From CAZFLD01 sp964519835 (lineage in GTDB: Bacteria > Spirochaetota > Spirochaetia > DSM-27196 > CAZFLD01), in NCBI GenBank assembly GCA_964519835.1, contig CAZFLD010000011.1:1-64000 (forward strand): a stretch of DNA of 64,000 nucleotides, given 5' to 3'. Shown here in pieces: positions 47,791 to 57,368 of this stretch (positions are counted from its first letter, which is position 1; the number at the start of each line of letters is the position of its first letter). The notes under the pieces are model-generated. The model searched no databases. It was given only the letters and a program-made list of their open reading frames with translations, and was not told where the DNA came from. Made by a program: the position numbers and the translations under genes.

Positions 47791-50598
47791 TTACAGCCCA
47801 AGCATCCGCTCGATAAGATAGGCGCCCAAGACGTTGTGCCGGAATCCAAACGGCATGCGTCCGGCACCGCCCCACAATCTGAGCGTTGTGGCGTATACGT
47901 TCGCGGTTTCGCTGCCGCCGGCATCCGCCGCACACAGGTAGTAGCTCGTGGTAAAAACCCGAGCGTCCAAGCGGGTGATGATCGGGCGTATCCGTCCCGG
48001 AAACCATCGGTCTATAACCTCCGGGACAAGCGTATGATCGGGGGCCACACCGGCAAAGGCCGTACCGGCGTAGCCGCCGTGCGGAAGCGGCGACAACAGC
48101 GGGTCCTCGTGGACGAGGGGTATTGCTTCCCGAAAGAAAGGCGCCCCTGCGGAGATCGGCTCGGCGGAATCGCCGAGGGCCAAGACGACGCGTCTGCCGC
48201 TTTTCGCCTGTTCCAGCACCCATGGCTCCGCCACCGTTGCCACGAGCGGGAGACTCGGCGGAAGACCACGTGCTTCATCGGCTGTAACACGCCGACCAGC
48301 CCCACCCGGCGGGAGCGCGGCGCTGAGCTCGCCTATCGGATCAAAGAACAGGAACCGCGGTAGCTCCTCCGGCGCGCGATCTTCCCGACGGGTACGCCAC
48401 AAGGCGCTCGTCGGCAACACCCAGTAGACAAAGTCGTTCTTGGCAATCTCTTTTCCGTTGGCTCGAAGCGTCAATTCCAAGGAGCAGAGACGGGCCTCGG
48501 CACCGGTTGGAGCTGCGGTTAGGTCCAACGCGGCAATTAAACTCGGCGCCCCGTCACCGTCAATCGCGCCCACGGTTATTGTGCCTTGGGAGACCGGCGT
48601 GCGACTGCTCGGGTCGTCGCCGGCCTGATCCGCCGGATTTCCGGCAACGGCAAAACAAAACTCCAGCTCGGCCGAGTCGAGGTTTGTACCAACGTGTGAC
48701 AAGAGCACGTGTAAGCGAAACGACTCACCGGATCGGAGGCAGTGCTCGTCCAAGAACTGCCTCCGGTCTCCGCCACGAAGCCACAGGCGCCGTCGTCCAC
48801 GAGCTACCGTCAAGACCGAGTCGGCGTTGAAGCGACTGAACTCCAAAGGGTCAAACTTGTGCCGGCACAGATCGTCGAGCATTCCCGAGGTCGTCACCGG
48901 TGTGTCCTGAAGGTTGGTAACGACATACCCCGACGCGGACGGATGCGCGCGAGTTTGTTCGATGATGCTCTTGCGGTATTCGAGGGAGCGGCGATAGGAT
49001 CGCTCGCGGATGTCGGCAAACTCAATTCCCAGGTCGAGCTCCCTCAGGCGAGACTCGTTTGTGACGATGTTGTAGTCCCATCGAACGCCTTGGGGATTGA
49101 GGACGGGATCATCGTGGGTCCAGTAGAGATCACGGCCGAGCTCTTGCTTGAGCGACGCGACATCTCTAAAGGTATCGCTGTCGCAGTATTCGCCCAAGTA
49201 GAGCGGTTTTTCGCTTTTCCAGCTCGGCACAAAGTAGTCCAACAGATCGGTGAACTGAGTTGCCTCGGCGTAGAAGTGATAGTCGTGGAAATCGGCAAAC
49301 TCCTGGTCGACGCCACCGTACGCCTCCGCGCTTCCGGAGTTGTCCCGCACCAGGGGCGAGCCCGTCTCGGCCTTGACCAACTCGTGCATCTCCTCCAGGA
49401 ACGCGGCCTCCGTTTCGGCGGATAGCTCGCAGCCGATGGTATACATCAGCACGCTCGGGTGACGCCGTGTACTCCGAAGAATCTGCCTGTACTGGTCCTT
49501 TGCGCGCTGTTTGTACTCCGGGTCGATTTTGGGGTCCCACATCGGCATTTCGACCCACAGCAGCATTCCCATCTCGTCGGCAATCTCGAAGTAGTAGTCC
49601 GGCGGGACCACAAGACACAGCTTGATCATGTTGTACCCGAGCTCGCGTGCCCGCTCGAACTCGTCACGCACGGTCTGCGGGGTGGGAGCCGGTGCAAAGA
49701 GATCCGGATAGGCCATCCAATGCAGGAGTCCCCGCGGGTAGATCGGATCTCCGTTCAAAAACGCCCGCTTGCCCCGAACCTCGATATCCGCTATCGCGGT
49801 CTTGCATCGATACACCGTCTGCGACAGGCCGGCATCGATCGCAATCTCGAGTTGCTCGAGCCCGGGTGACTCCGGGCTCCACGCCCGCAATTCAGGCGCC
49901 GGAACCCGCAGCTCGGTAGTCCCTTCTGTGACATCCACCAGAGCCGTGCGCTCACCCCGTCGCGATCTGGCAACAACACTCACTTGGCCGACAGCATGTG
50001 CCGAATCGAGCCGCAACTGGACAACCGGTTCGCCGTTACGACCACGCCGGGCCCAGGCACTCTCGACAATCACGTCGCCGCGAGGCTCGACCTTTGCAGG
50101 CTGCCAGATTCCTCCAAACGTCGTTGTCACGTAGGGTATAAAACCCGCCAGGCTCTCTCTGACCGCAAACCGGTCCCAGGGCTTGTAGACTTCCACCGCC
50201 AAGAGCCCACCGGAGGCCTCGGCCGGAGGCACATCAAAGTGGAATTCGTCCCAAATGCCGACATGCTCTCCAAGGCGGAGACCGTTTAGCCAGACCGTCG
50301 CAAAGTAGGACACCGCGCCAAAGGTGATTCGAACGGCCGGCTCCTCCGCGGTGATCTGTGGAAGTCGCGTCGCAAACCAAACAGGACCTTCAAGTGTCTT
50401 TGGCAGCCCCTCCCGCTCCCAGGTCGTGGGAACCACAACCGACTGAACGACATAGCCCGCGGCGGACGCCCCTTCGGCCCACTTCTCCAGCAGCAACGGC
50501 GGCGGAGAGCCGGGCGCTCGCGCCGGTGCCGATCGGCCGGCCGCCGCGGCCTCCACAACCTCGGTCTCACAAGCCATTATCCAGGTATCAAGCATCAT
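47791..50598 (-). CDS. Glycoside hydrolase family 2 enzyme
   Basis: The start at 50598 overlaps the stop of the preceding hydrolase gene (ATGATG). The protein has 935 residues. The N-terminal sugar-binding jelly roll contains VWLNGLRLGEHVGIWDEFHF. An Ig-like domain follows, then the TIM barrel: YPRGLLHWMAYPDLFAPAPT and FERARELGYNMIKLCLVVPP. The predicted acid/base is Glu391 in YTIGCELSAE and the predicted nucleophile Glu470 in LYLGEYCDSD. A further ~400 residues of beta-type domains end the protein. There is no signal peptide, so it acts in the cytoplasm on imported oligosaccharides. Beta-galactosidase, beta-mannosidase or beta-glucuronidase specificity cannot be told from these motifs. Confidence 0.9.
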   Translation of the reverse strand: MMLDTWIMACETEVVEAAAAGRSAPARAPGSPPPLLLEKWAEGASAAGYVVQSVVVPTTWEREGLPKTLEGPVWFATRLPQITAEEPAVRITFGAVSYFATVWLNGLRLGEHVGIWDEFHFDVPPAEASGGLLAVEVYKPWDRFAVRESLAGFIPYVTTTFGGIWQPAKVEPRGDVIVESAWARRGRNGEPVVQLRLDSAHAVGQVSVVARSRRGERTALVDVTEGTTELRVPAPELRAWSPESPGLEQLEIAIDAGLSQTVYRCKTAIADIEVRGKRAFLNGDPIYPRGLLHWMAYPDLFAPAPTPQTVRDEFERARELGYNMIKLCLVVPPDYYFEIADEMGMLLWVEMPMWDPKIDPEYKQRAKDQYRQILRSTRRHPSVLMYTIGCELSAETEAAFLEEMHELVKAETGSPLVRDNSGSAEAYGGVDQEFADFHDYHFYAEATQFTDLLDYFVPSWKSEKPLYLGEYCDSDTFRDVASLKQELGRDLYWTHDDPVLNPQGVRWDYNIVTNESRLRELDLGIEFADIRERSYRRSLEYRKSIIEQTRAHPSASGYVVTNLQDTPVTTSGMLDDLCRHKFDPLEFSRFNADSVLTVARGRRRLWLRGGDRRQFLDEHCLRSGESFRLHVLLSHVGTNLDSAELEFCFAVAGNPADQAGDDPSSRTPVSQGTITVGAIDGDGAPSLIAALDLTAAPTGAEARLCSLELTLRANGKEIAKNDFVYWVLPTSALWRTRREDRAPEELPRFLFFDPIGELSAALPPGGAGRRVTADEARGLPPSLPLVATVAEPWVLEQAKSGRRVVLALGDSAEPISAGAPFFREAIPLVHEDPLLSPLPHGGYAGTAFAGVAPDHTLVPEVIDRWFPGRIRPIITRLDARVFTTSYYLCAADAGGSETANVYATTLRLWGGAGRMPFGFRHNVLGAYLIERMLGL

Positions 50599-52940
50599 AT
50601 AAGCGTAACCTCCTGGAGCGCCCCGTTGGCGGTTGGCAAGCTGAACTCGTGGACCGCCGCCGGACCACCCTGGTAGATGATCTCGTCCCCACAGCGGACC
50701 TCGAGACTCCGGATCTCCTCGATGCCTAGACGACACGTCCAAGATCCTGCGTTGCGGGTGTAGGCCACCGAGATCCGGCCTTCTCCGTGCGCCAGATTCT
50801 CAACGCCGTACTCACCTCGCCGGCGCAGCCACTGAGAAAACGCCGGCCGCAGGCGTAGGCCTAGTTCCTGCCCTGAGTCGCCTACAGCGCCGTCGGTGCG
50901 CGCGGCCGTCGAGTCGTCGTTCCGTCGGCTGATCCCGTACACGGGACGTATGCCGAGTATGTGGCGGACGATAAATGCGGCACTCTGAGCGCCCCAGGCA
51001 TATGCATCGTTTCCTAGAAACTCTTTTGGGTCGTAGGGCCAGTACTCCGGCGAGGCACCGGGCATGGGGCGTTCGACGCTACCACCGACCTCTTTTATGG
51101 AGCGCCGGTCGCTTGTTGCCGACGTTCGGCGCACAATCTCCCAGCTCATCTCACCGGCCGTCTCAAACATATCGATCGCCGCCGCCGCTTCGAGCACAAA
51201 CGTCGACCACGAAGGCCAAATCGTAAACGGTGAGCGGAAAAACGCCGCTACCTCCGGCCGCATGGCCTCTCGCTGCTCCGGTGTTGCTGTGTCGAGGAGA
51301 AGCGCGATCAGGGAGAGGGGCGATTGACGTGTGAAATCGGCGCCCCAGTAGCTCTCCTCACCGGCAACCTCCACAAAGGCGCCGTTTAGCCGGTCCCAAT
51401 CGCGAAATCGCTGCGCTGCCGGGTCCCAAAGGCTCTGCGTCTTTTTGAAAAACTCGTTTTGGAGCGAAGCAAATCGTTTGCCGTCCTCGCTTTTTCCGAG
51501 AATTGCGGAAAGCTCAATGAGGATCGCCGCCGCGTGCGCCATCGACGCCTGAAGCTCCACCGGACGCACGTAGTCGGAGATGACATTGTCACCGGTCGCC
51601 TTGGGATCGATTCGTGGATTATTGTCCTCTCCCGCCTCCCACGTGCACTTATAGGTGAGCCATCCTTCCGGATCGGTCCGTTGATCGAGCCAGTAGTCCA
51701 CGAGCGCGACAAGATGTGGATACACGGCATCGAGCCAAGCCGTGTCACCGACGCGGCGGTAGACATCGTAGATGTTGATAAAGGGGATACACCACGCCGG
51801 AGACGTACCGCACCTCGTTCCGTCCGTAGCCACCATGTTGAACTCGCCGGAGGCAAATACACACGGGGTGTTTTCCAGAGGGGTATCACGAAGCATCGTC
51901 AAGATCGATTCCTTCGCGAGCTCGGGATCGGCGTAGGCAAGACGCGCCATGTCCATGGAGCCCTCCGCTAGTACGACCCGCGGCATGTTGATCATCCATG
52001 TGGGCCAGTGCCCACCAAACACGCCCGCCGGGGGCACGGTGCAGGTTCGCGTAGTCTCGAAGTCGTAATAGAAGCCGCGCTTGACCTCCGGCGGGAAATC
52101 ACCGGTTAGTCGCGGCACGCTCGACACAAACTTCACCGCAGCGGTCCGTGTCGCCTGGGCCGCCGCCTGACGACCGCCGGCGGCGATCGGGACGGGACTC
52201 GGGCCGCAGGCCCGGCCGTTTGTGGCGCGCACGGCGATTGGCGCCGGCCAGTCCGCCACCGCAACCGGGTGCTCGCCCCCGGCCAGGCGCAAGCGCGCGA
52301 GAGAACCGGGCTCAAACACTACAAGCCACTCCTCCGCCCTCGCCTGGGGCACCGCGGCCGCGGAACCGGCGTAGAGCAACTCTATCGGCGGCGTTTTACA
52401 CTTTGGGTGCGGCGGTCGCGAGACCTGCCATTTGTCCGCCTCGAGGGTTGCCTCGATACCGCCGTCGGAGCTCCGCGCTCGCGCGACCAACACGGGCCGC
52501 GGCCCACCGACCAGGCCTGTATTGCCGGCGCCGGGGTCCGCCGCCGCACCGCGTTCAGGCGCCGGCCGGTCAATCGGTGGCGGACCATCCTGTGACAAAC
52601 GGCATGCTAAAAGGTCCCGATCCTCGAGGTAAAAGTCGGCGTAGTAAGCACGGAACCCGGTGTCGATGCGGTAGACAAATCGGAAGGGCGTGTGAACGAC
52701 GGCCTCTACGTCAAAGACGGATAGTTCATCGCGGGTTAAAAGTAGGTCGGTTCCAATTTGAAGCCCGAGTCCCACGGACACCTCCCACTGCGGTCGTTTC
52801 GAGAACGGGAGCACCCAGCCAAAACCAACAATCTTTGGATCACTACGCAGGACGCCACTTTGCACGTCCCAGTAGCTCGAGACGCACTGATAGTAGGGAT
52901 TCTGCAAGTAGCCAAAGGGAGTAAACGAGTCGATGTGCAT
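50595..52940 (-). CDS. MGH1-like (alpha/alpha)6-barrel glycoside hydrolase
   Basis: The start at 52940 follows AGGAGATCAC. The protein has 781 residues. An N-terminal beta domain (~1-280) is followed by a helical-hairpin barrel: FYYDFETTRTCTVPPAGVFG, GSMDMARLAYADPELAKESI, VYRRVGDTAWLDAVYPHLVA and YKCTWEAGEDNNPRIDPKAT. The pattern matches GH63/MGH1-like glucosidases and trehalase-type enzymes. Acidic residues in WEAGEDN and in SPEYWPYDP are catalytic candidates. No signal peptide is present. It is translationally coupled to the GH2 gene and lies just after the transporter genes, pointing to intracellular cleavage of the imported glycan. Confidence 0.8.
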   Translation of the reverse strand: MHIDSFTPFGYLQNPYYQCVSSYWDVQSGVLRSDPKIVGFGWVLPFSKRPQWEVSVGLGLQIGTDLLLTRDELSVFDVEAVVHTPFRFVYRIDTGFRAYYADFYLEDRDLLACRLSQDGPPPIDRPAPERGAAADPGAGNTGLVGGPRPVLVARARSSDGGIEATLEADKWQVSRPPHPKCKTPPIELLYAGSAAAVPQARAEEWLVVFEPGSLARLRLAGGEHPVAVADWPAPIAVRATNGRACGPSPVPIAAGGRQAAAQATRTAAVKFVSSVPRLTGDFPPEVKRGFYYDFETTRTCTVPPAGVFGGHWPTWMINMPRVVLAEGSMDMARLAYADPELAKESILTMLRDTPLENTPCVFASGEFNMVATDGTRCGTSPAWCIPFINIYDVYRRVGDTAWLDAVYPHLVALVDYWLDQRTDPEGWLTYKCTWEAGEDNNPRIDPKATGDNVISDYVRPVELQASMAHAAAILIELSAILGKSEDGKRFASLQNEFFKKTQSLWDPAAQRFRDWDRLNGAFVEVAGEESYWGADFTRQSPLSLIALLLDTATPEQREAMRPEVAAFFRSPFTIWPSWSTFVLEAAAAIDMFETAGEMSWEIVRRTSATSDRRSIKEVGGSVERPMPGASPEYWPYDPKEFLGNDAYAWGAQSAAFIVRHILGIRPVYGISRRNDDSTAARTDGAVGDSGQELGLRLRPAFSQWLRRRGEYGVENLAHGEGRISVAYTRNAGSWTCRLGIEEIRSLEVRCGDEIIYQGGPAAVHEFSLPTANGALQEVTLI

Positions 52941-52956
52941 GTGATCTCCTAGAATC

Positions 52957-54084
52957 TTACTTCGAGTACGGATCCACCGCGTCGCGCGCGCCGTCGCCGA
53001 GGAAGCTAAACGCCAACACGACGACGACCACAAAGAGCCCGGGTATCATCAACCACGGGTGGAGCGCAACGGAGCGGATGTTCTGCGCCTGCTGCAGGAG
53101 CACGCCCCAGCTAATCGCCGGCGCGCGGAGTCCCAGACCCAGGAAGCTCAACGCCGTCTCGCCGAGAATCATTCCTGGAATCGACAGCGTGATGTGCACA
53201 ATCACGTAGCTCATAAACGCCGGAATCAAGTGTTTCCGGATGATCCATCCCTGCGAAGCCCCAAACGTTCGCGAGGCAGCGACAAAGTCCTCCTGCCTAA
53301 GAGCAAGAAACTTGCCACGCACCACACGCGCCACGCCGGTCCACCCAACGATGGATAAAATCACGGTGATTCCGAAGTAGACTGCGAGCTGTGGCCAGGT
53401 CGGCGGTAAGGCGGCACTGAGCGCCATCCATAACGGTATTGTTGGTATTGAGAGCAGGGTCTCGATAACTCGCTGAATTGCCGTATCCACGGCACCGCCG
53501 ATCAGGCCGGAGATACCGCCGATAATAAGACCCAGGACCAAGCTGAGGGTCACCCCAACAAGCCCGACGGTGAGTGAGATCCGACTCCCGTACAGAATTC
53601 GCGAAAAGACGTCACGCCCAAGTCTATCTGTTCCGAACAAAAAGATGGGCTGTCTCTCCGTGTCGGTACCAAAGAGGTGGATATTGGTGGGGATCAGGCC
53701 AAAGAGCTTATACTCCTCTGCCTGTACAAAAAAGCGAACACGAACCGGTTTCTCACGCTGGGGCTCATAGATCTTTCGCCAGGTCTCCGGATCTTCGGTG
53801 AGCTCAAACTCGTAGATATGAAACGCGAGGGGGAACCCCTCGGGCCGCGAGAACACGCGGACGAGCTGGGGTGGAGCGTTTTGATAGTTGGGGAATCGGG
53901 TCGTAGGTGCATACGGGGCAACAAAGTCCGCCAAGAGGGCGGTCAGATAAAAAAGGAGGAGTATAATCCCCGAGACCACGGCGACTTTGTGTTTTTTGAA
54001 GCGCCGCCAGATGAGTTGAGGCTGAGAAAGACTCGGGGGCAGTTTGGGTGAGCCTGTCGCTGATGTAGCCGGTGATTCAATCAT
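52957..54084 (-). CDS. Oligosaccharide/oligopeptide ABC permease OppC-type
   Basis: The start is ATG 54084, overlapping the OppB-type stop. It has 375 residues. After the first membrane helix (VAVVSGIILLLFYLTALLAD) comes an enlarged extracytoplasmic loop of about 100 residues (for example HIYEFELTEDPETWRKIYEP). The OppC core follows with GTDRLGRDVFSRILYGSRIS and the coupling loop AASRTFGASQGWIIRKHLIP. It ends with the family motif LGDGARDAVDPYSK. It forms the import channel with the OppB-type subunit. Hydrolase neighbours and the LacI regulator suggest oligosaccharide rather than peptide transport. Confidence 0.94.
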   Translation of the reverse strand: MIESPATSATGSPKLPPSLSQPQLIWRRFKKHKVAVVSGIILLLFYLTALLADFVAPYAPTTRFPNYQNAPPQLVRVFSRPEGFPLAFHIYEFELTEDPETWRKIYEPQREKPVRVRFFVQAEEYKLFGLIPTNIHLFGTDTERQPIFLFGTDRLGRDVFSRILYGSRISLTVGLVGVTLSLVLGLIIGGISGLIGGAVDTAIQRVIETLLSIPTIPLWMALSAALPPTWPQLAVYFGITVILSIVGWTGVARVVRGKFLALRQEDFVAASRTFGASQGWIIRKHLIPAFMSYVIVHITLSIPGMILGETALSFLGLGLRAPAISWGVLLQQAQNIRSVALHPWLMIPGLFVVVVVLAFSFLGDGARDAVDPYSK

Positions 54085-55066
54085 AACGAATCCGTGGGTC
54101 AACCCAGGCCAGGAGCATGTCGGATATCAACGTTCCGATCACGGTGAGTACACTCAAGAGAAACACAAAGCTTCCCGCAAGGTACATATCTTGGTTGAGA
54201 AGCGCCGCCAACAGTAGCGGGCCGGTTGTCGGAAGCGAGAGTACTTGCGACGTGATAATGGCACCGGAAAGCACCGTCGGCAGGAGCCAGCCGATCGTAC
54301 TAATAAGCGGATTGATGGCTACCCGAAGGGGGTGGCGGAGCAAAATCTGCCGTTCGGACAGTCCCTTGGCTCGCGCCGTTCGCACGTAATCCTTGCCGAG
54401 CTCATCTAAAAGACTCGACCTGAGAACGCGGATCGTTTGCGCGGTACCGGCTGTGCCCACAACAACAATCGGCACCCAAATGTGTTTCAACAGATCAATA
54501 AACTTACCCCAGCTCCAGGCTGCAAGTAAGTACTCCCTTGAAAACAGACCACCGATACTCACCCCAAAAAAGCGAAAGCCCACGTACATCAGGATAATCG
54601 CCAGGAAAAAGTTCGGAATAGAGAGCCCAATAAACCCAAGCGTGCTGACAACGTAGTCGCCCACGGAGTACTGCTTTACCGCGCTGTAGATCGCTATCGG
54701 TATCGCCACCACCCAACTGAACAGGATCGTGGTGAGGCTGATTGCGATCGTATACGGCAGTCGCTCGGCAATAAGCTCATTTACCGGTCGTGAGTAGGTG
54801 TAGGAAAACCCCATGTCGCCTGAAACCAGGTTGGTTATCCACCTGAGGTAGCGCTCGTGGATGGGCCTGTCGAAGCCGTAGCGTTCGCGCAATGCCTCGA
54901 CCTGAGTCCGGCTGATCTCGTAGCCCGTAGAACGGAGGGCCTGGACATAGCTGGTGACATAGTCGCCCGGCGGCAGCTCGATAATGATAAACGCGATTAC
55001 CGAGATGAGAAAGATGGTTGGAATCGCCAGAAAAAACCGGCGAATCAGAAACTTGATGATGCTCAT
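54077..55066 (-). CDS. Oligosaccharide/oligopeptide ABC permease OppB-type
   Basis: This 329-residue protein begins MSIIKFLIRRFFLAIPTIFL with the GDYVTSY block typical of OppB, though ELPPGDY replaces the common PGDP. The coupling loop YVRTARAKGLSERQILLRHP L is intact and the protein ends WVDPRIRYD. It overlaps the OppC-type gene by 8 bases. It is separated from oppA upstream by the 25-bp repeat array and the scaffold gap, so the true distance to oppA is unknown. Confidence 0.95.
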   Translation of the reverse strand: MSIIKFLIRRFFLAIPTIFLISVIAFIIIELPPGDYVTSYVQALRSTGYEISRTQVEALRERYGFDRPIHERYLRWITNLVSGDMGFSYTYSRPVNELIAERLPYTIAISLTTILFSWVVAIPIAIYSAVKQYSVGDYVVSTLGFIGLSIPNFFLAIILMYVGFRFFGVSIGGLFSREYLLAAWSWGKFIDLLKHIWVPIVVVGTAGTAQTIRVLRSSLLDELGKDYVRTARAKGLSERQILLRHPLRVAINPLISTIGWLLPTVLSGAIITSQVLSLPTTGPLLLAALLNQDMYLAGSFVFLLSVLTVIGTLISDMLLAWVDPRIRYD

Positions 55067-55166
55067 ACGTCCACCAGGCCCGGCGACATGTGTGATGCCG
55101 GGAAAGGTGACCCCCGCCGACCGGCTCCCATCTCAAGATGGGGGCGGACGACGACGGCCCCGTAAT

Positions 55167-55414
55167 TAGCGATCGCTAGCGATCATTCTGTTGCCGATCG
55201 CTAGCGATCATTCTGTTGCCGATCGCTAGCGATCATTCTGTTGCCGATCNNNNNNNNNNNNNNNNNNNNNNNNNNNNNNNNNNNNNNNNNNNNNNNNNNN
55301 NNNNNNNNNNNNNNNNNNNNNNNNNNNNNNNNNNNNNNNNNNNNNNNNNCGATCGCTAGCGATCATTCTGTTGCCGATCGCTAGCGATCATTCTGTTGCC
55401 GATCGCTAGCGATC
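55167..55414. repeat. 25-bp tandem repeat array with palindromic core, across a scaffold gap
   Basis: Units of 25 bp begin with the perfect palindrome GATCGCTAGCGATC and end ATTCTGTTGCC. Three complete copies precede the gap (55171-55245, plus GATC). Two complete copies and a final palindrome follow it (55351-55414). There are no spacers between units. The last palindrome contains the oppA stop codon (TAG 55408-55406, minus strand). The array therefore starts exactly at the end of oppA and fills the oppA-oppB spacer. Each palindrome could form a hairpin in the operon mRNA. The real copy number is hidden by the gap. Confidence 0.95.
55250..55349. other. Scaffold gap (100 N) inside the repeat array
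   Basis: Exactly 100 N, a conventional placeholder length. It lies within the 25-bp tandem repeat, so assembly collapse of the repeat is the likely cause. The true length is unknown. Confidence 0.98.
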
Positions 55415-57337
55415 GAGATAAAACTGTTCGGGGTCGTAGGTGTGGAGCCACAAGATGTCTCCACTCCAGACGCCCTCCTCCGGGAAGTTCCGGAGATCTT
55501 CGGTCACAATAACCGGGTATGGGGCCATGCCCACGGTTCCGATGGACCAGACCTCGTCGGCCTGCGCCTGCCACAGCTCTTCGGCGATCTCCTCGCGGCG
55601 ATCTTCGTCGAGGGTGTTCTGCAGCTCGTAGCCCATCTCGAAGTACTGCATATACTCCTGAGGCGGCTCGATTCCCTCGTCGCCGTCGGATGTGTACCAC
55701 TGCGCCCACGCCGAGGCCCAACCAATAACGGCGGAAAGCGGTGGCGAAGCGATATTCTGCCAGGAGCTGTCCGTGGTGCCACCGCCGTGCCAGATGTTCA
55801 TCTGGATCTCGTTGGCTTCGGCTCGCTGTGAGTTCAAGCTCCGGTCCTGGGGCTGAAGCGTCACGTCGACGCCGATCTCCGCCCAGTACTCCTTCACAAG
55901 CTCGCTCATAGGCGTCTTTGTCGCCGGCTCTTCCGGCCAGTACTGGATCGTAAACGCGAGACGACGACCATCGGGCATCAGTCGGAAGCCGGCGTTGTCG
56001 GTCTCGGTCAGACCCATCTCATCGAGGAGCGCGTTGGCCCGGTCGGGATCGTGGTCGGCAAAGGACTCGGCCCATGCGGGCTCGAAGAACCGGCTCGAGG
56101 GATGCAGCGTAAACTGCCGGGGCACGGCACGACCAAAGTATAGCTGGTCGTTGATCTCCTCGCGGTCAATTGCAAGGGACAGTGCCTGACGGAACCTTCT
56201 GTCCTGGAAGACCTCACGCAAGGTGTCGTCGCCGATGGACTGATTCGGCATGTAGTTCACCTCTGACCCACGGTCGGAGGTCCATAGCAGGGTTCGGTAA
56301 CCACCGGCATCTTCGTTTTCGCGGTAGAGCGTGAAGTTTTCGAGGGAGTTGGTCCACACCTCGATGTCCACCTCACCACTGATCACCTGGCCTTGAATGG
56401 TCTCGGCGGTCTCGATTCGACGAACGATAACACGGTCGATGTAGGGGAGTTGATTCCCTTCGGTATCTACCTTCCAGTAATACGGATTGCGTTCCCAGAC
56501 CCAGGTGTCGGGAGACGTCTCGACAAGATCGTAGGCAATAAGCGTCGGGGTGTCGACGTGGACGGGCTTTGCAGACCATCCCGCCCGCGAGCGGTAGTAG
56601 TCGCGGATTGTGTCGAAGCCTTCGTCCTGTGCCTCTTCGAGAAGCTCGTCCGGATCGCGGTAGCTCGGGTGGAAGTCGCGCAGGTAATGCGCGGGGCGCC
56701 ACCACTTCCCGAGATAGCCCCACTGCTTGGCGAGTGTGTACTCGAATAGCGGTTGGGGCTCGGCGGTCGTCAAGCGGACCGTGTAGTCGTCCAGCGCCTC
56801 GATCTCCATTCCGCGGAACACACCGATGTAGATGCTCTCGGTGAGGTCGGTGTTGTTTACCTCGTCCTCCCACCAAAACAGGATGTCTTCGGTGGTAAAC
56901 GGCTCACCATCGGACCACTTCATACCTTCACGAAGGTTCAGAGTCCATGTGCGTCCGTTGTTCGAGACATCCCAGCTTTCCACAACGTTTGGACCAACGC
57001 TGGAGTCGGGGTACAGATCGAGAGGTGGCTCGAATCCGACCACGTGAAGGTCGGTGCCAAAACCGCGAAGTCCGGTGGCGGCTAAGTACAACTCCCCGCC
57101 GTACTCGCCTATGCGGTCGCGTGGCTCCACGACAAGTGGGTTCTCCGGAAGCCGTTCTTCGAGCGGCGGAAGGTCGCCGGCAGCCACCATTTCGGCGAGC
57201 ATAGGCGATTCGTTGGTTGAGCCTCCCGTCGGCTCGCCCGTTGTTGGGCCGGTGTCTTCCGTTCCACCACCGGCGAAGGCAAAGACGCCCACAACGGCCA
57301 GAGTGATCAACGTAAGCAGTGTTTTTTTTGCTGACAT
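55406..57337 (-). CDS. Extracellular solute-binding protein, family 5 (OppA-type)
   Basis: The start at 57337 has a strong ribosome site (AAAGGAGGAACGT). The signal peptide MSAKKTLLTLITLAVVGVFA FA is followed by a Gly/Thr-rich linker. The 643-residue protein has family 5 features: WDVSNNGRTWTLNLREGMKW SDGEPFTTEDILFWWED, RFRQALSLAIDREEINDQLY and VKEYWAEIGVDVTLQPQD. It captures the oligosaccharide (or peptide) for the OppBCDF complex. The last codons and the stop lie in the first palindrome of the tandem repeat. It is the third gene of the operon, after the two ATPase genes. Confidence 0.94.
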   Translation of the reverse strand: MSAKKTLLTLITLAVVGVFAFAGGGTEDTGPTTGEPTGGSTNESPMLAEMVAAGDLPPLEERLPENPLVVEPRDRIGEYGGELYLAATGLRGFGTDLHVVGFEPPLDLYPDSSVGPNVVESWDVSNNGRTWTLNLREGMKWSDGEPFTTEDILFWWEDEVNNTDLTESIYIGVFRGMEIEALDDYTVRLTTAEPQPLFEYTLAKQWGYLGKWWRPAHYLRDFHPSYRDPDELLEEAQDEGFDTIRDYYRSRAGWSAKPVHVDTPTLIAYDLVETSPDTWVWERNPYYWKVDTEGNQLPYIDRVIVRRIETAETIQGQVISGEVDIEVWTNSLENFTLYRENEDAGGYRTLLWTSDRGSEVNYMPNQSIGDDTLREVFQDRRFRQALSLAIDREEINDQLYFGRAVPRQFTLHPSSRFFEPAWAESFADHDPDRANALLDEMGLTETDNAGFRLMPDGRRLAFTIQYWPEEPATKTPMSELVKEYWAEIGVDVTLQPQDRSLNSQRAEANEIQMNIWHGGGTTDSSWQNIASPPLSAVIGWASAWAQWYTSDGDEGIEPPQEYMQYFEMGYELQNTLDEDRREEIAEELWQAQADEVWSIGTVGMAPYPVIVTEDLRNFPEEGVWSGDILWLHTYDPEQFYLDR

Positions 57338-57368
57338 ACGTTCCTCCTTTGCAAAAGCTTTTGCCCGC

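Noticed and set aside
55167..55414. CRISPR array
   Set aside because: The 25-bp units are contiguous with no unique spacers, the palindrome is internal to each unit, and no cas genes are nearby.
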